Positions 6,168-14,213 of a DNA stretch of 19,540 nucleotides are shown here, one piece after another. Both the position numbers and the translations under genes were made by a program. A model generated the notes under the pieces. That model was not told the origin of the DNA. It searched no databases and saw only the letters and a program-made list of their open reading frames with translations. Position 1 is the first letter of the stretch. Every line of letters starts with the position of its first letter. Source of the stretch: Planctomycetaceae bacterium (GTDB lineage Bacteria > Planctomycetota > Planctomycetia > Pirellulales > UBA1268). Where the stretch lies: positions 1 to 19,540 of the forward strand of contig JABHNP010000130.1 in NCBI GenBank assembly GCA_018694455.1, given 5' to 3'.

Positions 6168-7385
6168 TTAAAAAACAGACTCGAGCAGTTGCTCAAGCTC
6201 TAATGAGGAAAGCTGTACCGGATTACCTCTCATGCTATTCCCCCCTGAATGCTCAGCAACCCACGGAATGCGGCTCCTCTTCAGACCGAGCTCTGACAGG
6301 CGAGTTGGGGTCCCTGCGAAGCGACACAGTTCTACAACACGTTCGATGAGTTGCTGGGCACTATCCGGAGTAGACAGGCCTCCTCCGCCAAGCACATGAT
6401 TAAGTTTGGCTAGATCATTTCCTGCAATCTTCTGATTTACACGAAGCGCAACAGGTAATAATGTAGCACAGGCCAAACCGTGTGAAGCGCCACATTCGAC
6501 ACCAATCGCTGCCGCCACGCCATGAGCCAAACCTAGGCCAGAATTACCAAGGGAAACACCTGAAATAAATGCTGCATGCACGAGTGACGATTGTGCAACT
6601 TTATCAAGAGGATTCTTTAGCAGGCGAGGCAGGGCAGTCATTGCATCCGGAAAAGCATCAAGTACTAGCGATCTCGGAACAGACCATCGAAACCGACATA
6701 TAAACGATTCAATCAATTGAGTAAGGCAATCAATTCCAGACGCTGCGATTACACTACGACTGCAAGAGCCAATTAGGCTTGGGTCGAGAACTACTGCCCG
6801 CGGAACCATGAGTGTACTTCTCAAGCTTTTTTTAAACTTTCGCTTTTGACATGAAAGAACTGCGTTTCGTGTCGCCTCTGCTCCCGTCCCAGCTGTTGTA
6901 GGTACAGCTACAAATGGAAGGGGTTGAGTATCAATCGGAATGCCTCTGCCCGCACCCTCTAACCGATCGAGGATCATTTCCTCTGCAGACTCTTCCGTAT
7001 CTGGCTCAATATTTGTTGCCAAGGCAGCCAGTGCTTTGCCGAAGTCAATAGTTGCTCCACCACCCACAGCAACGACAACTACATTTTCACGATCAGATGG
7101 CAAACCTCGTACTGCCTTCGCTAGCTGCTGTACTGTTGGCTCGCCATCCGAATGAGCAACTTCTTGAAAATCTAGTCCGTGCTGACGAAAACCATCAAAC
7201 AAAATTTCTTTGCCACCACATGTGGTGAAACTGTGCTTTCCAATAACTAACCAAATTCGATTGCCAAAAACAGTTGCGATATCCCCCACCTCTGCAATGC
7301 GGCCAAATCCAAATCGAACAATCGGCGGAATAGTAAGCTCATAAGATCTACGACCACCTCCAGAATCCTGATGCAGTGTCTTCAT
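6168..7385 (-). CDS. Iron-containing (type III) alcohol dehydrogenase family protein
   Basis: 405 residues, the usual length for the family. The N-terminal NAD(P)-binding part shows VAVGGGATIDFGKALA (106-120) and VPTTAGTGAEAT (161-172). The C-terminal helical part carries metal-site positions D219 (GIDCLTQLIES), H288 (LGLAHGVAAAIG) and H302 (GASHGLACA), the last two 14 residues apart as in FucO. At the position four residues after D219, where FucO has a ligand His, this protein has Gln (223). The ending NSMRGNPVQLSSLELEQLLE is typical of one large branch of the family. It should reduce an aldehyde or oxidise an alcohol or hydroxy-acid with NAD(P) in the cytoplasm; the substrate cannot be assigned. 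It is divergent from aroA, 137 bases apart, and is not in an operon. Confidence 0.88.
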   Translation of the reverse strand: MKTLHQDSGGGRRSYELTIPPIVRFGFGRIAEVGDIATVFGNRIWLVIGKHSFTTCGGKEILFDGFRQHGLDFQEVAHSDGEPTVQQLAKAVRGLPSDRENVVVVAVGGGATIDFGKALAALATNIEPDTEESAEEMILDRLEGAGRGIPIDTQPLPFVAVPTTAGTGAEATRNAVLSCQKRKFKKSLRSTLMVPRAVVLDPSLIGSCSRSVIAASGIDCLTQLIESFICRFRWSVPRSLVLDAFPDAMTALPRLLKNPLDKVAQSSLVHAAFISGVSLGNSGLGLAHGVAAAIGVECGASHGLACATLLPVALRVNQKIAGNDLAKLNHVLGGGGLSTPDSAQQLIERVVELCRFAGTPTRLSELGLKRSRIPWVAEHSGGNSMRGNPVQLSSLELEQLLESVF

Positions 7386-7522
7386 TACAAAAAGCTTTCG
7401 GATTGCAGCGTTGTTTGATGATTTCTAGTGCTTACCGCTCGAACATGGCATACTCTACATGGAAAATGTATCCTGCCCTGCAGTCTTTGATTTTTTCCAC
7501 ATTGCTTTCCTGATCTAGCCCA

Positions 7523-8839
7523 ATGTCACAAAACGATCTTCCTAACGAATTAGCTATAACTCCCGTACAAAGGCCAATCCAAGGGCGAGTCCGTGTACCC
7601 GGATCAAAGAGTATCACCAATCGGGCTGTGATCTGTGCCGCACTCGCAAACGGCACGAGTCATATTACCGGGGCACTCGACAGTGATGATACTCGAATCA
7701 TGATCAATGGACTTCAAAAGCTTGGTTTTGATATCAACGTAGACTGGAAACGACACGTCATCACTGTCCGTGGAGCCGGCGGTTGCATTCCGGCCGCTCA
7801 GGCTTCTATTGACTGTCAGGCAAGCGGAACCACGATGCGGTTCCTTACTGCTTTGGTGGGTCTCGGGCATGGCCAGTATGTTCTTGATGGAACAACACGA
7901 ATGCGGCAACGACCGATCGGCGACCTCCTTGACGCACTCCGAACTCTGGGCATTGATGCCGAAGCAGGGAGCCCAGGTGAGTGTCCTCCTGTTACTGTCC
8001 ATAGCAGTGGCATCAAAAAATCTGAGACCCGTATCCAGGGTAATACAAGTAGCCAATTTGCAAGCGGACTTGCCATAGTTGCACCCTGCATGCCAGGCGG
8101 ACTTCTTCTTGAACTCACGGGAACACTCGTTTCAACTCCCTATCTAGAAATGACCCGCAATATTATTGAATCTTTTGGTGGTACATGTGAGGCCCGAGAG
8201 AACAACCTGTGGCACATTCTGCCTACTGGATATGCTGCACGAGATTTCGAGGTTGAGCCAGACGCATCTGCAGCCAGTTATTTTGCTGCAGCTGCTGCAA
8301 TAACTGGTGGAACAGTGACTCTCGATGGGCTGTGTCACACAAGCATACAAGGAGACATCAATTTCTGTGAGGTACTGGAACAGATGGGCTGTGTTGTCAC
8401 ATGGTCAAGTGACGCTTCCTCTAATCCATCCGTCACGATAGAAGGTAGACCTTTGCAGGGAATTGATATCGATATGAATGCGATTAGTGATACGGTCATG
8501 ACTCTCGCCGTTGTTGCACTGTTTGCCAAGGGGCCAACTATCATCCGTAACGTGGAACACATACGAGACAAAGAAACTGATCGTATTCGTGACCTTGCTT
8601 GTGAACTTCGACGACTTGGTGCCGGCGTTCAAGAACATCCTGATGGGTTAACAATACACCCGGCACCGCTACAACCTGCAAGAATTGAAACCTATGATGA
8701 CCACCGAATGGCAATGAGCCTGTCACTTGTCGGGCTTCGGTCAGAAGGAGTATGCATAACCAACCCAGCGTGCGTCGGGAAAACTTTCCCTAGTTACTGG
8801 ACAGTATTCGAAAACATTGCGAAGCATAGCCGGAATTAG
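7523..8839 (+). CDS. aroA: 3-phosphoshikimate 1-carboxyvinyltransferase (EPSP synthase)
   Basis: The 438-residue protein transfers the enolpyruvyl group of PEP to shikimate-3-phosphate, the sixth shikimate step, giving the precursor of chorismate. Family motifs in order are VPGSKSITNRAV (25-36), QASGTTMRFLTA (99-110, the counterpart of GNAGTAMRP), TRMRQRPIGDLLDAL (125-139), NTSSQFASGL (174-183), EPDASAASYF (245-254), DMNAISDTVMTLA (317-329), RDKETDRIRDL (348-358) and DDHRMAMSLSL near the end. These are the phosphate-, shikimate- and PEP-binding segments, and all are intact. The ATG at 7523 lacks a Shine-Dalgarno sequence. Chorismate made downstream of this step is the substrate of MqnA, encoded 4.5 kb away. 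The gene is convergent with the zinc-ribbon gene at its 3' end. Confidence 0.96.
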   Translation: MSQNDLPNELAITPVQRPIQGRVRVPGSKSITNRAVICAALANGTSHITGALDSDDTRIMINGLQKLGFDINVDWKRHVITVRGAGGCIPAAQASIDCQASGTTMRFLTALVGLGHGQYVLDGTTRMRQRPIGDLLDALRTLGIDAEAGSPGECPPVTVHSSGIKKSETRIQGNTSSQFASGLAIVAPCMPGGLLLELTGTLVSTPYLEMTRNIIESFGGTCEARENNLWHILPTGYAARDFEVEPDASAASYFAAAAAITGGTVTLDGLCHTSIQGDINFCEVLEQMGCVVTWSSDASSNPSVTIEGRPLQGIDIDMNAISDTVMTLAVVALFAKGPTIIRNVEHIRDKETDRIRDLACELRRLGAGVQEHPDGLTIHPAPLQPARIETYDDHRMAMSLSLVGLRSEGVCITNPACVGKTFPSYWTVFENIAKHSRN

Positions 8840-8863
8840 AAACCAGACGCTGAATTACCGCGC

Positions 8864-8878
8864 AAGAAAATATTTCTT
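8864..8878. terminator. Possible weak bidirectional terminator between convergent genes
   Basis: AAGAAA-ATA-TTTCTT forms a 6-pair AT-only hairpin between aroA and the oppositely oriented zinc-ribbon gene, overlapping the latter's stop codon. It has no GC pairs apart from one and no long T-run, so termination strength is doubtful. Confidence 0.25.
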
Positions 8879-9155
8879 AGACAACCTTGTGCGTCGTGTC
8901 TTCTTCAAGAGACTGTTCACACTTAAGTGAATCACTGATCGATTCGGCAGCAAGATCTAACAACGTTTCGATACGATCTTCCTGCAAATGTTCTATCACA
9001 CGTGTTGCTCCCACATCTTCAAGAGCTACATCCGTTGCGCGGAAACCACCCCCGCAGTGCTGGCAGTAAACACGCTGACCGAGCAACCGAACACCGATTC
9101 GAAGCATTCTACCGCAAACAGGACAGCCTTGGTGATAATAAACAGAGTCACTCAT
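8877..9155 (-). CDS. Small two-CxxC zinc-ribbon protein
   Basis: 92 residues. The first half holds CPVCGRMLRIGVRLLGQRVYCQHCGGGF, two CxxC pairs about 18 residues apart (C11/C14 and C31/C34) that should bind one zinc. The second half is acidic and helical (IEHLQEDRIETLLDLAAESISDSLKCEQ). I associate this arrangement (CPxCG..LRI....G..V.C.HC) with short planctomycete proteins, but no biochemical role is known to me. The start is well fixed: AGGAGG lies 7 bases before the ATG, the strongest ribosome site in the window. The gene is monocistronic. Zinc binding is inferred from the motif; nucleic-acid or protein binding are both possible. Confidence 0.75.
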   Translation of the reverse strand: MSDSVYYHQGCPVCGRMLRIGVRLLGQRVYCQHCGGGFRATDVALEDVGATRVIEHLQEDRIETLLDLAAESISDSLKCEQSLEEDTTHKVV

Positions 9156-9571
9156 CGCTCAACCTCCTGGGTTCTTTCCAGTTGACCGAACACCATTATC
9201 CGCAATACCAACAGCAAACTTTCCTACCTACTTTTAATTTAGAAACACTTTTTCAAAACAAATGGAACCGTACACGATCTATTCAATCGGCACCTGTCCA
9301 ACACACTGAAAGCCCGCTTCGTAAACTCCGCCCCGCTCAATATGCAAAGAGTATAAAAACTTTTTTTGGGTTTTTTCAACTCCAAAATCACCGGAAAGCA
9401 AAATTCACACTACTTTCCACAAAACACCCTCTAAAATATCCCCTGATGCATAATTGGTATACACAACTAGCAAAATAGGCACCATCCACGACCATCGCGT
9501 TCCTTGCCCTAAAACTTCACGAGGCACACACCAGGCTTCAAACCTTCTTCGCCACTATGCAAGGAGCCACT
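9156..9571. other. 416-base stretch without a convincing gene
   Basis: This divergent region separates the zinc-ribbon gene (-) from the exporter cluster (+). It is AT-rich with runs of 7 and 6 T (9361-9367, 9371-9376). One plus-strand frame is open across it and across the zinc-ribbon gene (9002-9478), but its translation is low-complexity (Q, H, K, T-rich), lacks hydrophobic patterning and has no ribosome site. I read it as non-coding. It contains a possible minus-strand promoter and, at its end, a strong AAGGAG serving the short leader ORF. No tRNA or recognisable riboswitch was seen. Confidence 0.6.
9350..9379 (-). promoter_or_regulatory. Candidate sigma-70 promoter for the zinc-ribbon gene
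   Basis: On the minus strand, TTGAAA (9379-9374) and TATACT (9355-9350) each match the consensus at 5 of 6 positions and are 18 bases apart. Transcription would begin near 9343 and leave a leader of about 190 bases. The spacer holds the complement of the T-runs. This is a prediction from consensus only. Confidence 0.35.
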
Positions 9572-9604
9572 ATGCCGTTTTTGAAAAGTAAAACAGAGAG
9601 TTAG
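9572..9604 (+). CDS. Ten-codon leader ORF with strong ribosome site
   Basis: AAGGAG at 9561-9566 stands 5 bases before an ATG that opens MPFLKSKTES and stops with TAG at 9602-9604, four bases before the ATG of the next gene. The downstream gene has only a weak GAGAG upstream, so translation of this short ORF may deliver ribosomes to it by coupling. The peptide has no run of one amino acid that would suggest classic attenuation. Real use is inferred from the ribosome site and spacing only. Confidence 0.4.
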   Translation: MPFLKSKTES

Positions 9605-9608
9605 ACCT

Positions 9609-10517
9609 ATGAATCGTCCGCTAATGACGACACTCATTTTGCTTTGCGCGAGTATTGCAAATGGCTGGTTATTCATCAGTAAGATTTTACCAACAATTGT
9701 TTCTGACAAACCACCAGGTTATCAATCAAAGTACGCCTCGCCTGAGCATACAAAAACCGTTGCTTGGTTCATTAAGCTCAATGGCACAACAGTGGGGTCA
9801 GCGGTGAGCACCGTCGAACCGACTCCTTTCAGTACCGCGACCGTCTGGTCAAACCTTCAACTCAACTCGCTGCCATTAAGTGATCTATTGCCACCATGGG
9901 TACGTACTTTACTAAAAGTGGACAGGGCAACTCTACACACCACGATAGAGCTCGACGTATGGGGCCGTATGAAAATCGATAGCCGTGGAGAACTACGAGA
10001 GTTTGATTCCGTTGTCAAGATTCCTGGCATACAGCAAGACGTGTTTTTACATGGGGACATTGACGCTGAAAAACAGGTGACAGTGTCACTTCAATCTGGT
10101 GATTTGCAATACGAAACAAAACGTTACATTCCAAACAATTTCTCTATTCGGGACGAACTTTCACCTCAGGCAAACATGCCCGGGATTTCCCAAGGACAAC
10201 GCTGGATAGTTCCTATTTACAACCCTCTTCGCCCAAGCAAACAACCAATAGAGCTCGTCTACGCACATGTTTCCGGCCAGGAAACACTTCGTTTTGACAG
10301 TCAATTGATTACTACAAACATCGTCAATTATCGTGCTACTCCCGACGAACACCGACAGCCACGCAGCCGAATATGGGTCGGTCCTCACGGCCAGGTATTG
10401 CAACATGAGTCGATAATACTTGGCAAAAGATTACTTTTCCTACGGTCTAACGAGCGTATTGCATTATCACTCAAAAACCGACTGGACCAAGCACAAAAGT
10501 TATTCGCAAAAAAATAA
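9609..10517 (+). CDS. Membrane-anchored extracytoplasmic protein, unknown, next to an ABC exporter
   Basis: 302 residues. One hydrophobic segment lies near the N-terminus (TLILLCASIANGWLFISKIL, about residues 8-27), without a clear cleavage site. It is followed by a hydrophilic, beta-rich chain with alternating polar/aliphatic stretches (TLHTTIELDVWGRMKIDSRG; VTVSLQSGDLQYETKR). The protein is probably anchored in the cytoplasmic membrane with its bulk outside. The block GQRWIVPIYNPLRPSKQPIE is the only segment that looks motif-like, and no enzyme signature is recognised. It is 84 bases upstream of the ABC-2-type ATPase gene and in the same direction, so it may be an accessory or adaptor of that exporter. 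That partnership is inference from gene order. Confidence 0.7.
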   Translation: MNRPLMTTLILLCASIANGWLFISKILPTIVSDKPPGYQSKYASPEHTKTVAWFIKLNGTTVGSAVSTVEPTPFSTATVWSNLQLNSLPLSDLLPPWVRTLLKVDRATLHTTIELDVWGRMKIDSRGELREFDSVVKIPGIQQDVFLHGDIDAEKQVTVSLQSGDLQYETKRYIPNNFSIRDELSPQANMPGISQGQRWIVPIYNPLRPSKQPIELVYAHVSGQETLRFDSQLITTNIVNYRATPDEHRQPRSRIWVGPHGQVLQHESIILGKRLLFLRSNERIALSLKNRLDQAQKLFAKK

Positions 10518-10601
10518 ATGAAAGCAACATAAAAACGTTGCAATAGAATTTACCAAGCAAATATCTCTTGACATCCTGACTGAAGAACCACGGCGACAAT
10601 A

Positions 10602-11360
10602 ATGATTCAATTTGAAAATGCTACCCGAAATTATGGTAAAAAAATTGCTGTGTCGGGTCTTAATCTTACCATTCCGTCGGGCGAATTATTTGCTCTCCTT
10701 GGGCCAAATGGAGCAGGTAAAACCACTACTATCAAAATGCTCGTTGGGTTGCTCCGACCCTCACACGGTGTTGTGCGTGTCTGCGGACATGATCTCGTTA
10801 CAGAAACACGTTCTGCACACTCTCGTTTAGGATACGTACCTGACGAGCCCTACCTATACGACAAACTTACAGGCAACGAATTCTTGCGATTCATTGCGGG
10901 CATGTACCGCATACCGCAACACCTTATACAATCGCATATCGACCGTGAGATTTCACGCTTTGAGCTTCATGAATTCGCTGATGATCTTGCCGAGAATTAC
11001 TCTCTTGGCATGAGACAACGGCTTATATTCGCCGCTGCTTTTTTACACGATCCTGACGTCCTCGTGCTCGACGAGCCCATGGTTGGTCTTGATCCTAGAA
11101 GCGTCCGGATCGTGAAAGATCTTCTTAAAAAGAAGACTGCTGAAGGATTGACTGTATTTATGTCAACTCACACGCTCGCCATGGCAGAAGAGATGGCTGA
11201 TCGTATGGGCATAATGATTCAGGGGAAAATTCATTTCCTTGGAACGGTTTCAGAACTCCGTGAACAGGTAGACATTGAGACTACAAACCTTGAGGACCTT
11301 TACCTAAAAATCACATCAATTCCGACAACGGATCAAATCAATTCACCTGACAACAAATGA
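10602..11360 (+). CDS. ABC-2-type exporter, ATP-binding subunit
   Basis: 252 residues with Walker A GPNGAGKTT (34-42), a signature in the ABC-2 form YSLGMRQR (133-140) instead of LSGGQ, Walker B VLVLDEP (153-159), D-loop GLDP and the H-loop His at STH (190). The Q-loop position reads LGYVPDEPYLYDKLTG, with Asp where many ABC proteins have Gln; this variant is common among ATPases of multidrug/antibiotic-type exporters (CcmA-like). It powers the permease encoded by the next gene, whose ATG overlaps this stop by 4 bases (ATGA), indicating translational coupling. No ribosome site is seen before the ATG. The substrate is unknown. Confidence 0.92.
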   Translation: MIQFENATRNYGKKIAVSGLNLTIPSGELFALLGPNGAGKTTTIKMLVGLLRPSHGVVRVCGHDLVTETRSAHSRLGYVPDEPYLYDKLTGNEFLRFIAGMYRIPQHLIQSHIDREISRFELHEFADDLAENYSLGMRQRLIFAAAFLHDPDVLVLDEPMVGLDPRSVRIVKDLLKKKTAEGLTVFMSTHTLAMAEEMADRMGIMIQGKIHFLGTVSELREQVDIETTNLEDLYLKITSIPTTDQINSPDNK

Positions 11361-13123
11361 CAACGAAGAAGCCGGCCACTGAAATGCAAAGCCAACTACT
11401 TGAGGTTTCACAAGAAAGTGCGCTCACACAGAAGCTTCGAAGAACAATCGCCTGGAACCTTGTTCGCTCAACAATTCATAAGTCTCGTTTCCGATTTGGA
11501 CTTGTCCTCATCCTTAGCGTTTTTTTCTGGACGTCTGTCTTCTGCCTCTTCTATGAGTCTTTTGTTTTTATTGATTCTATGCATGCTGAAGTAATGTCAT
11601 TGCTCTTCAATACATTCTTTTCGGCATTAATGGTGATGATGATCTTCTCAACAGGAATCTTAATGTACGGTGGACTGTATCGGTCAGAGGAGTCCAAGTT
11701 TCTTTTAACCTGCCCTTTGCGAGCAGAAGCAATTTATACCCACAAATTTATTGAAGCACTCTGGTTCTCCAGCTGGGGGTTCATTCTTCTCGGCAGTCCG
11801 ATGCTTATTGCCTATGGCATGGTACGCGACGCACCTTGGAGTTTTTTTGCAATGCTCTTACCCTTTATGGTGGCATTTGTTTTTATTCCAGCGTCACTTG
11901 GCAGTATATTGTGCATGCTTGTTGTTGCAGGCCTACCTCGACTGCGACTGCATACCTTTTCAGTGTTCTTTGCAGCCGCAACCTTCACCGTTATATGGCT
12001 TGCCTGGTCAACTTTCGGCTCAACACAAAGCCAAGCTCTCACACCTGCATGGTTTGAAGAAACGCTATCACGCCTCGCGATGACTGAACAGGTTTTTCTA
12101 CCAAGCTGGTGGCTCTCTTCAGGACTCCTCGATGCGGCACTTCGTAATGAATCTCGTGAACTTACTCGTCAGAGCACCTTCGAAGCACTCAAGTTTTTAG
12201 GATTAATCATTGCAAACGCAATGCTTTTGAGCCTCATGGCAAGCGGGGTTGCTCGGTGGACATATCGGAAAGGATACAGCAACCTTGAGGCTGAAATACC
12301 ATGTAATAGACACAGGAAGATTTTCTGGCTCGATGAGCTACTCGCGCACGGCGGATCAATACATGGGAATCCAATTCGTCTCTTACTCGTCAAAGACCTG
12401 CAGGTTTTTCGTCGGGATGTTACTCAATGGTCCCAATTTGTAATTTTTTTCGGCCTGCTAGCTCTCTATTTTTATAACTTACAATCTTTTGACTATTCGA
12501 ATGCATACGCGTCCCTTATTGGACACCTCAATTTAGCTGTTGTTGGTCTTATTCTCTCAACGTTCACAACACGTTTTGTGTTCCCATCTATTAGCCTTGA
12601 AGGTCGTCGTTTTTGGATTCTTGGGCTTCTTCCAATTCATCGTGATCAAATTATTTGGTCAAAATTTCTTTTTTCATTTGGTGGTGGTCTTATTCCTTGC
12701 CTCGGATTGATTGCTCTAAGCGACTCAATGCTGGGCTTGGAGCAGAAAACAATTTGTGTACACCTTGCCTGTTGCGTTGCTTTGTGTGGTGGACTCTCTG
12801 GTATAGCTGTTGGGATGGGAGCGTGCATGCCGGATTTCCGTGAAGCCTCACCTGCAAAAATTGCAGCTGGTTTCGGAGGAACCGTAAGCCTTGTCCTTAG
12901 CGCAATGTTCATTATTTTCGTGGTAATCACAGTTGGACTGACAAGCCATCTCAATCTTTTGCAAAATGCAGGAGAACGATTACCTGATTACCCAATACTC
13001 TGGCTGATTGGAGGCTCTGGTGGCGTTGCAGCGAGCCTCGTAATAATCACTGCAAGTGGCTTACTAGCCACTTTTGCACCGATATTTCTTGGCATTCGCG
13101 CGTTCCGACATCTAGAACCTTAA
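11357..13123 (+). CDS. ABC-2-type exporter, large permease subunit
   Basis: 588 residues with about twelve hydrophobic segments (roughly 46-68, 83-105, 136-155, 160-192, 203-218, 276-298, 358-378, 387-405, 437-455, 468-488, 508-530, 553-578). This is consistent with two six-helix halves in one chain, so a single copy could form the whole pore. The second half contains SLEGRRFWILGLLPI (413-427), a motif I associate with the large putative ABC-exporter permease family rather than classical ABC-2 proteins. The N-terminus (residues 1-42) is cytoplasmic and charged. The gene overlaps its ATPase by 4 bases. Together with the anchored protein encoded upstream it forms a three-component cluster. Export rather than import is inferred from the ATPase type and the absence of a binding protein. 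Confidence 0.85.
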   Translation: MTTKKPATEMQSQLLEVSQESALTQKLRRTIAWNLVRSTIHKSRFRFGLVLILSVFFWTSVFCLFYESFVFIDSMHAEVMSLLFNTFFSALMVMMIFSTGILMYGGLYRSEESKFLLTCPLRAEAIYTHKFIEALWFSSWGFILLGSPMLIAYGMVRDAPWSFFAMLLPFMVAFVFIPASLGSILCMLVVAGLPRLRLHTFSVFFAAATFTVIWLAWSTFGSTQSQALTPAWFEETLSRLAMTEQVFLPSWWLSSGLLDAALRNESRELTRQSTFEALKFLGLIIANAMLLSLMASGVARWTYRKGYSNLEAEIPCNRHRKIFWLDELLAHGGSIHGNPIRLLLVKDLQVFRRDVTQWSQFVIFFGLLALYFYNLQSFDYSNAYASLIGHLNLAVVGLILSTFTTRFVFPSISLEGRRFWILGLLPIHRDQIIWSKFLFSFGGGLIPCLGLIALSDSMLGLEQKTICVHLACCVALCGGLSGIAVGMGACMPDFREASPAKIAAGFGGTVSLVLSAMFIIFVVITVGLTSHLNLLQNAGERLPDYPILWLIGGSGGVAASLVIITASGLLATFAPIFLGIRAFRHLEP

Positions 13124-13317
13124 GATTTCAGTCTGTAACCCTAAAATGGTAGAGATATCTGCTCTCTGAGACGATCAACATTGTCTGGGAAAATAGTAGC
13201 GTTTTCTGGCCCTAGACACTGAATCGTCTATTGTTAAGAAGTATCGATTTGGTCTGTGCGGATAGACTGTCACTGCATATATATCGAAATATGATTCGTC
13301 CAAGACAACAATTTACG

Positions 13318-14190
13318 ATGGTGGAGCAAAGCCAAAACCCGGCTGGAGCGGGGAGGGAGCGGATAGGTGCAGTCCAATATCTTAACACTCGACCTCTCAT
13401 CTACGGACTCGGTGACTCACTCGATTTTGATCTTCCAAGCAAACTTGCAGATCGCCTAGCAAACCACGAACTGGATGTGGCACTCATCCCATCGATTGAG
13501 CTTTTCCAACGACTTGACTCTCCACGGCACGGATCACATCATCCTGACAATACGTGGGCTACCCGAACTGAAAGTAAATACCGGGTAGTTTCCAACGCAT
13601 GCATAGCATGTCTTGGATCAGTTATGAGCGTCCGATTATTTTTTCGGACACGCCCTGAAAAAACAGCCCGTATTGCAGTGGACGAGGGATCAAGAACAAG
13701 TGTTGCGTTATGTAAAATCTTATTGGCCAAACGGTTTGGAGTTACACCTGAAATTGAGGTACTGCCGATTGGAAAAAATATTGAGTCAACAAGCGCTGAT
13801 GCGGTACTTCTAATTGGTGACCGAGCAATAGGCCCCATCAGCGGTGGCTTTCAAACAGTTTGGGATCTCGGTGAAGAATGGCACCATTGGACGAATCTTC
13901 CATTTGTTTTTGCAGTCTGGGCCGCTCGTCCTTCGGTTGACTTGGGACCATTAGAAAAGCGACTCAACACGGCACGTGACTCAGGGCTAGCGAATCTAGC
14001 AACAATTGCTGCTATTGAAGCAGCAGCCCACGGACTTTCCGTAACTCAGTGTATGGATTATTTAAATGATAATCTTCATTACAATCTCGGTTACGATGAA
14101 CAGCAGGGCTTACGACTCTTTCATGAATATTCCATGGAACTTGGTCTAGCGCCCTCAAATCGTAATTTCGATGCAGCATTTCAATATTAA
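13318..14190 (+). CDS. mqnA: Chorismate dehydratase of the futalosine menaquinone pathway
   Basis: MqnA removes water from chorismate to give 3-enolpyruvylbenzoate, the first step of futalosine-type menaquinone synthesis. The start RIGAVQYLNTRPLIYGL and the later ELDVALIPSIELFQ, RIAVDEGSRTSVALCKILL and NLPFVFAVWAARP follow the periplasmic-binding-protein-like fold of this family. The frame is open back to a TTG at 13231, and an ATG also exists at 13291. I use the ATG at 13318 because it gives about 290 residues, places the first conserved strand near the N-terminus as usual, and avoids an unconserved basic extension. No Shine-Dalgarno sequence distinguishes the choices. mqnC begins 23 bases downstream, indicating an operon. 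The 194-base gap upstream should hold its promoter. Confidence 0.9.
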   Translation: MVEQSQNPAGAGRERIGAVQYLNTRPLIYGLGDSLDFDLPSKLADRLANHELDVALIPSIELFQRLDSPRHGSHHPDNTWATRTESKYRVVSNACIACLGSVMSVRLFFRTRPEKTARIAVDEGSRTSVALCKILLAKRFGVTPEIEVLPIGKNIESTSADAVLLIGDRAIGPISGGFQTVWDLGEEWHHWTNLPFVFAVWAARPSVDLGPLEKRLNTARDSGLANLATIAAIEAAAHGLSVTQCMDYLNDNLHYNLGYDEQQGLRLFHEYSMELGLAPSNRNFDAAFQY

Positions 14191-14213
14191 AAATTTTCTT
14201 AGACCGGTGCCCA

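Noticed and set aside
7604..8726. Several minus- and plus-strand frames of 60-150 codons inside aroA
   Set aside because: aroA is unambiguous through all its motifs. The other frames are by-products of its codon pattern.
9361..9376. T7 and T6 tracts as an intrinsic terminator
   Set aside because: No stable GC-containing hairpin precedes them on the plus strand, and no gene ends nearby on that strand.
9002..9478. A 158-codon plus-strand open frame over the zinc-ribbon gene and the following gap
   Set aside because: It overlaps a better-supported gene on the other strand. It lacks a ribosome site, and its composition (Q, H, K, T-rich, no fold-like pattern) looks like translated non-coding DNA.
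10524..10541. GCAAC/GTTGC hairpin between the anchored protein and exporter ATPase genes
   Set aside because: It has only five pairs around an eight-base loop with no T-run, and the two genes are probably co-transcribed.
10568..10573. TTGACA before the exporter ATPase as a promoter
   Set aside because: The -35 match is perfect, but no acceptable -10 box is found at 16-18 bases spacing before the start codon.
13151..13167. AGAGA...TCTCT hairpin after the exporter permease as a terminator
   Set aside because: The stem has five pairs with a seven-base loop and no T-run. Such structures are expected by chance.
13231..13317. TTG start adding 29 residues to MqnA
   Set aside because: The added residues are unconserved in type and would make the protein longer than usual; ATG starts at 13291 and 13318 are available.
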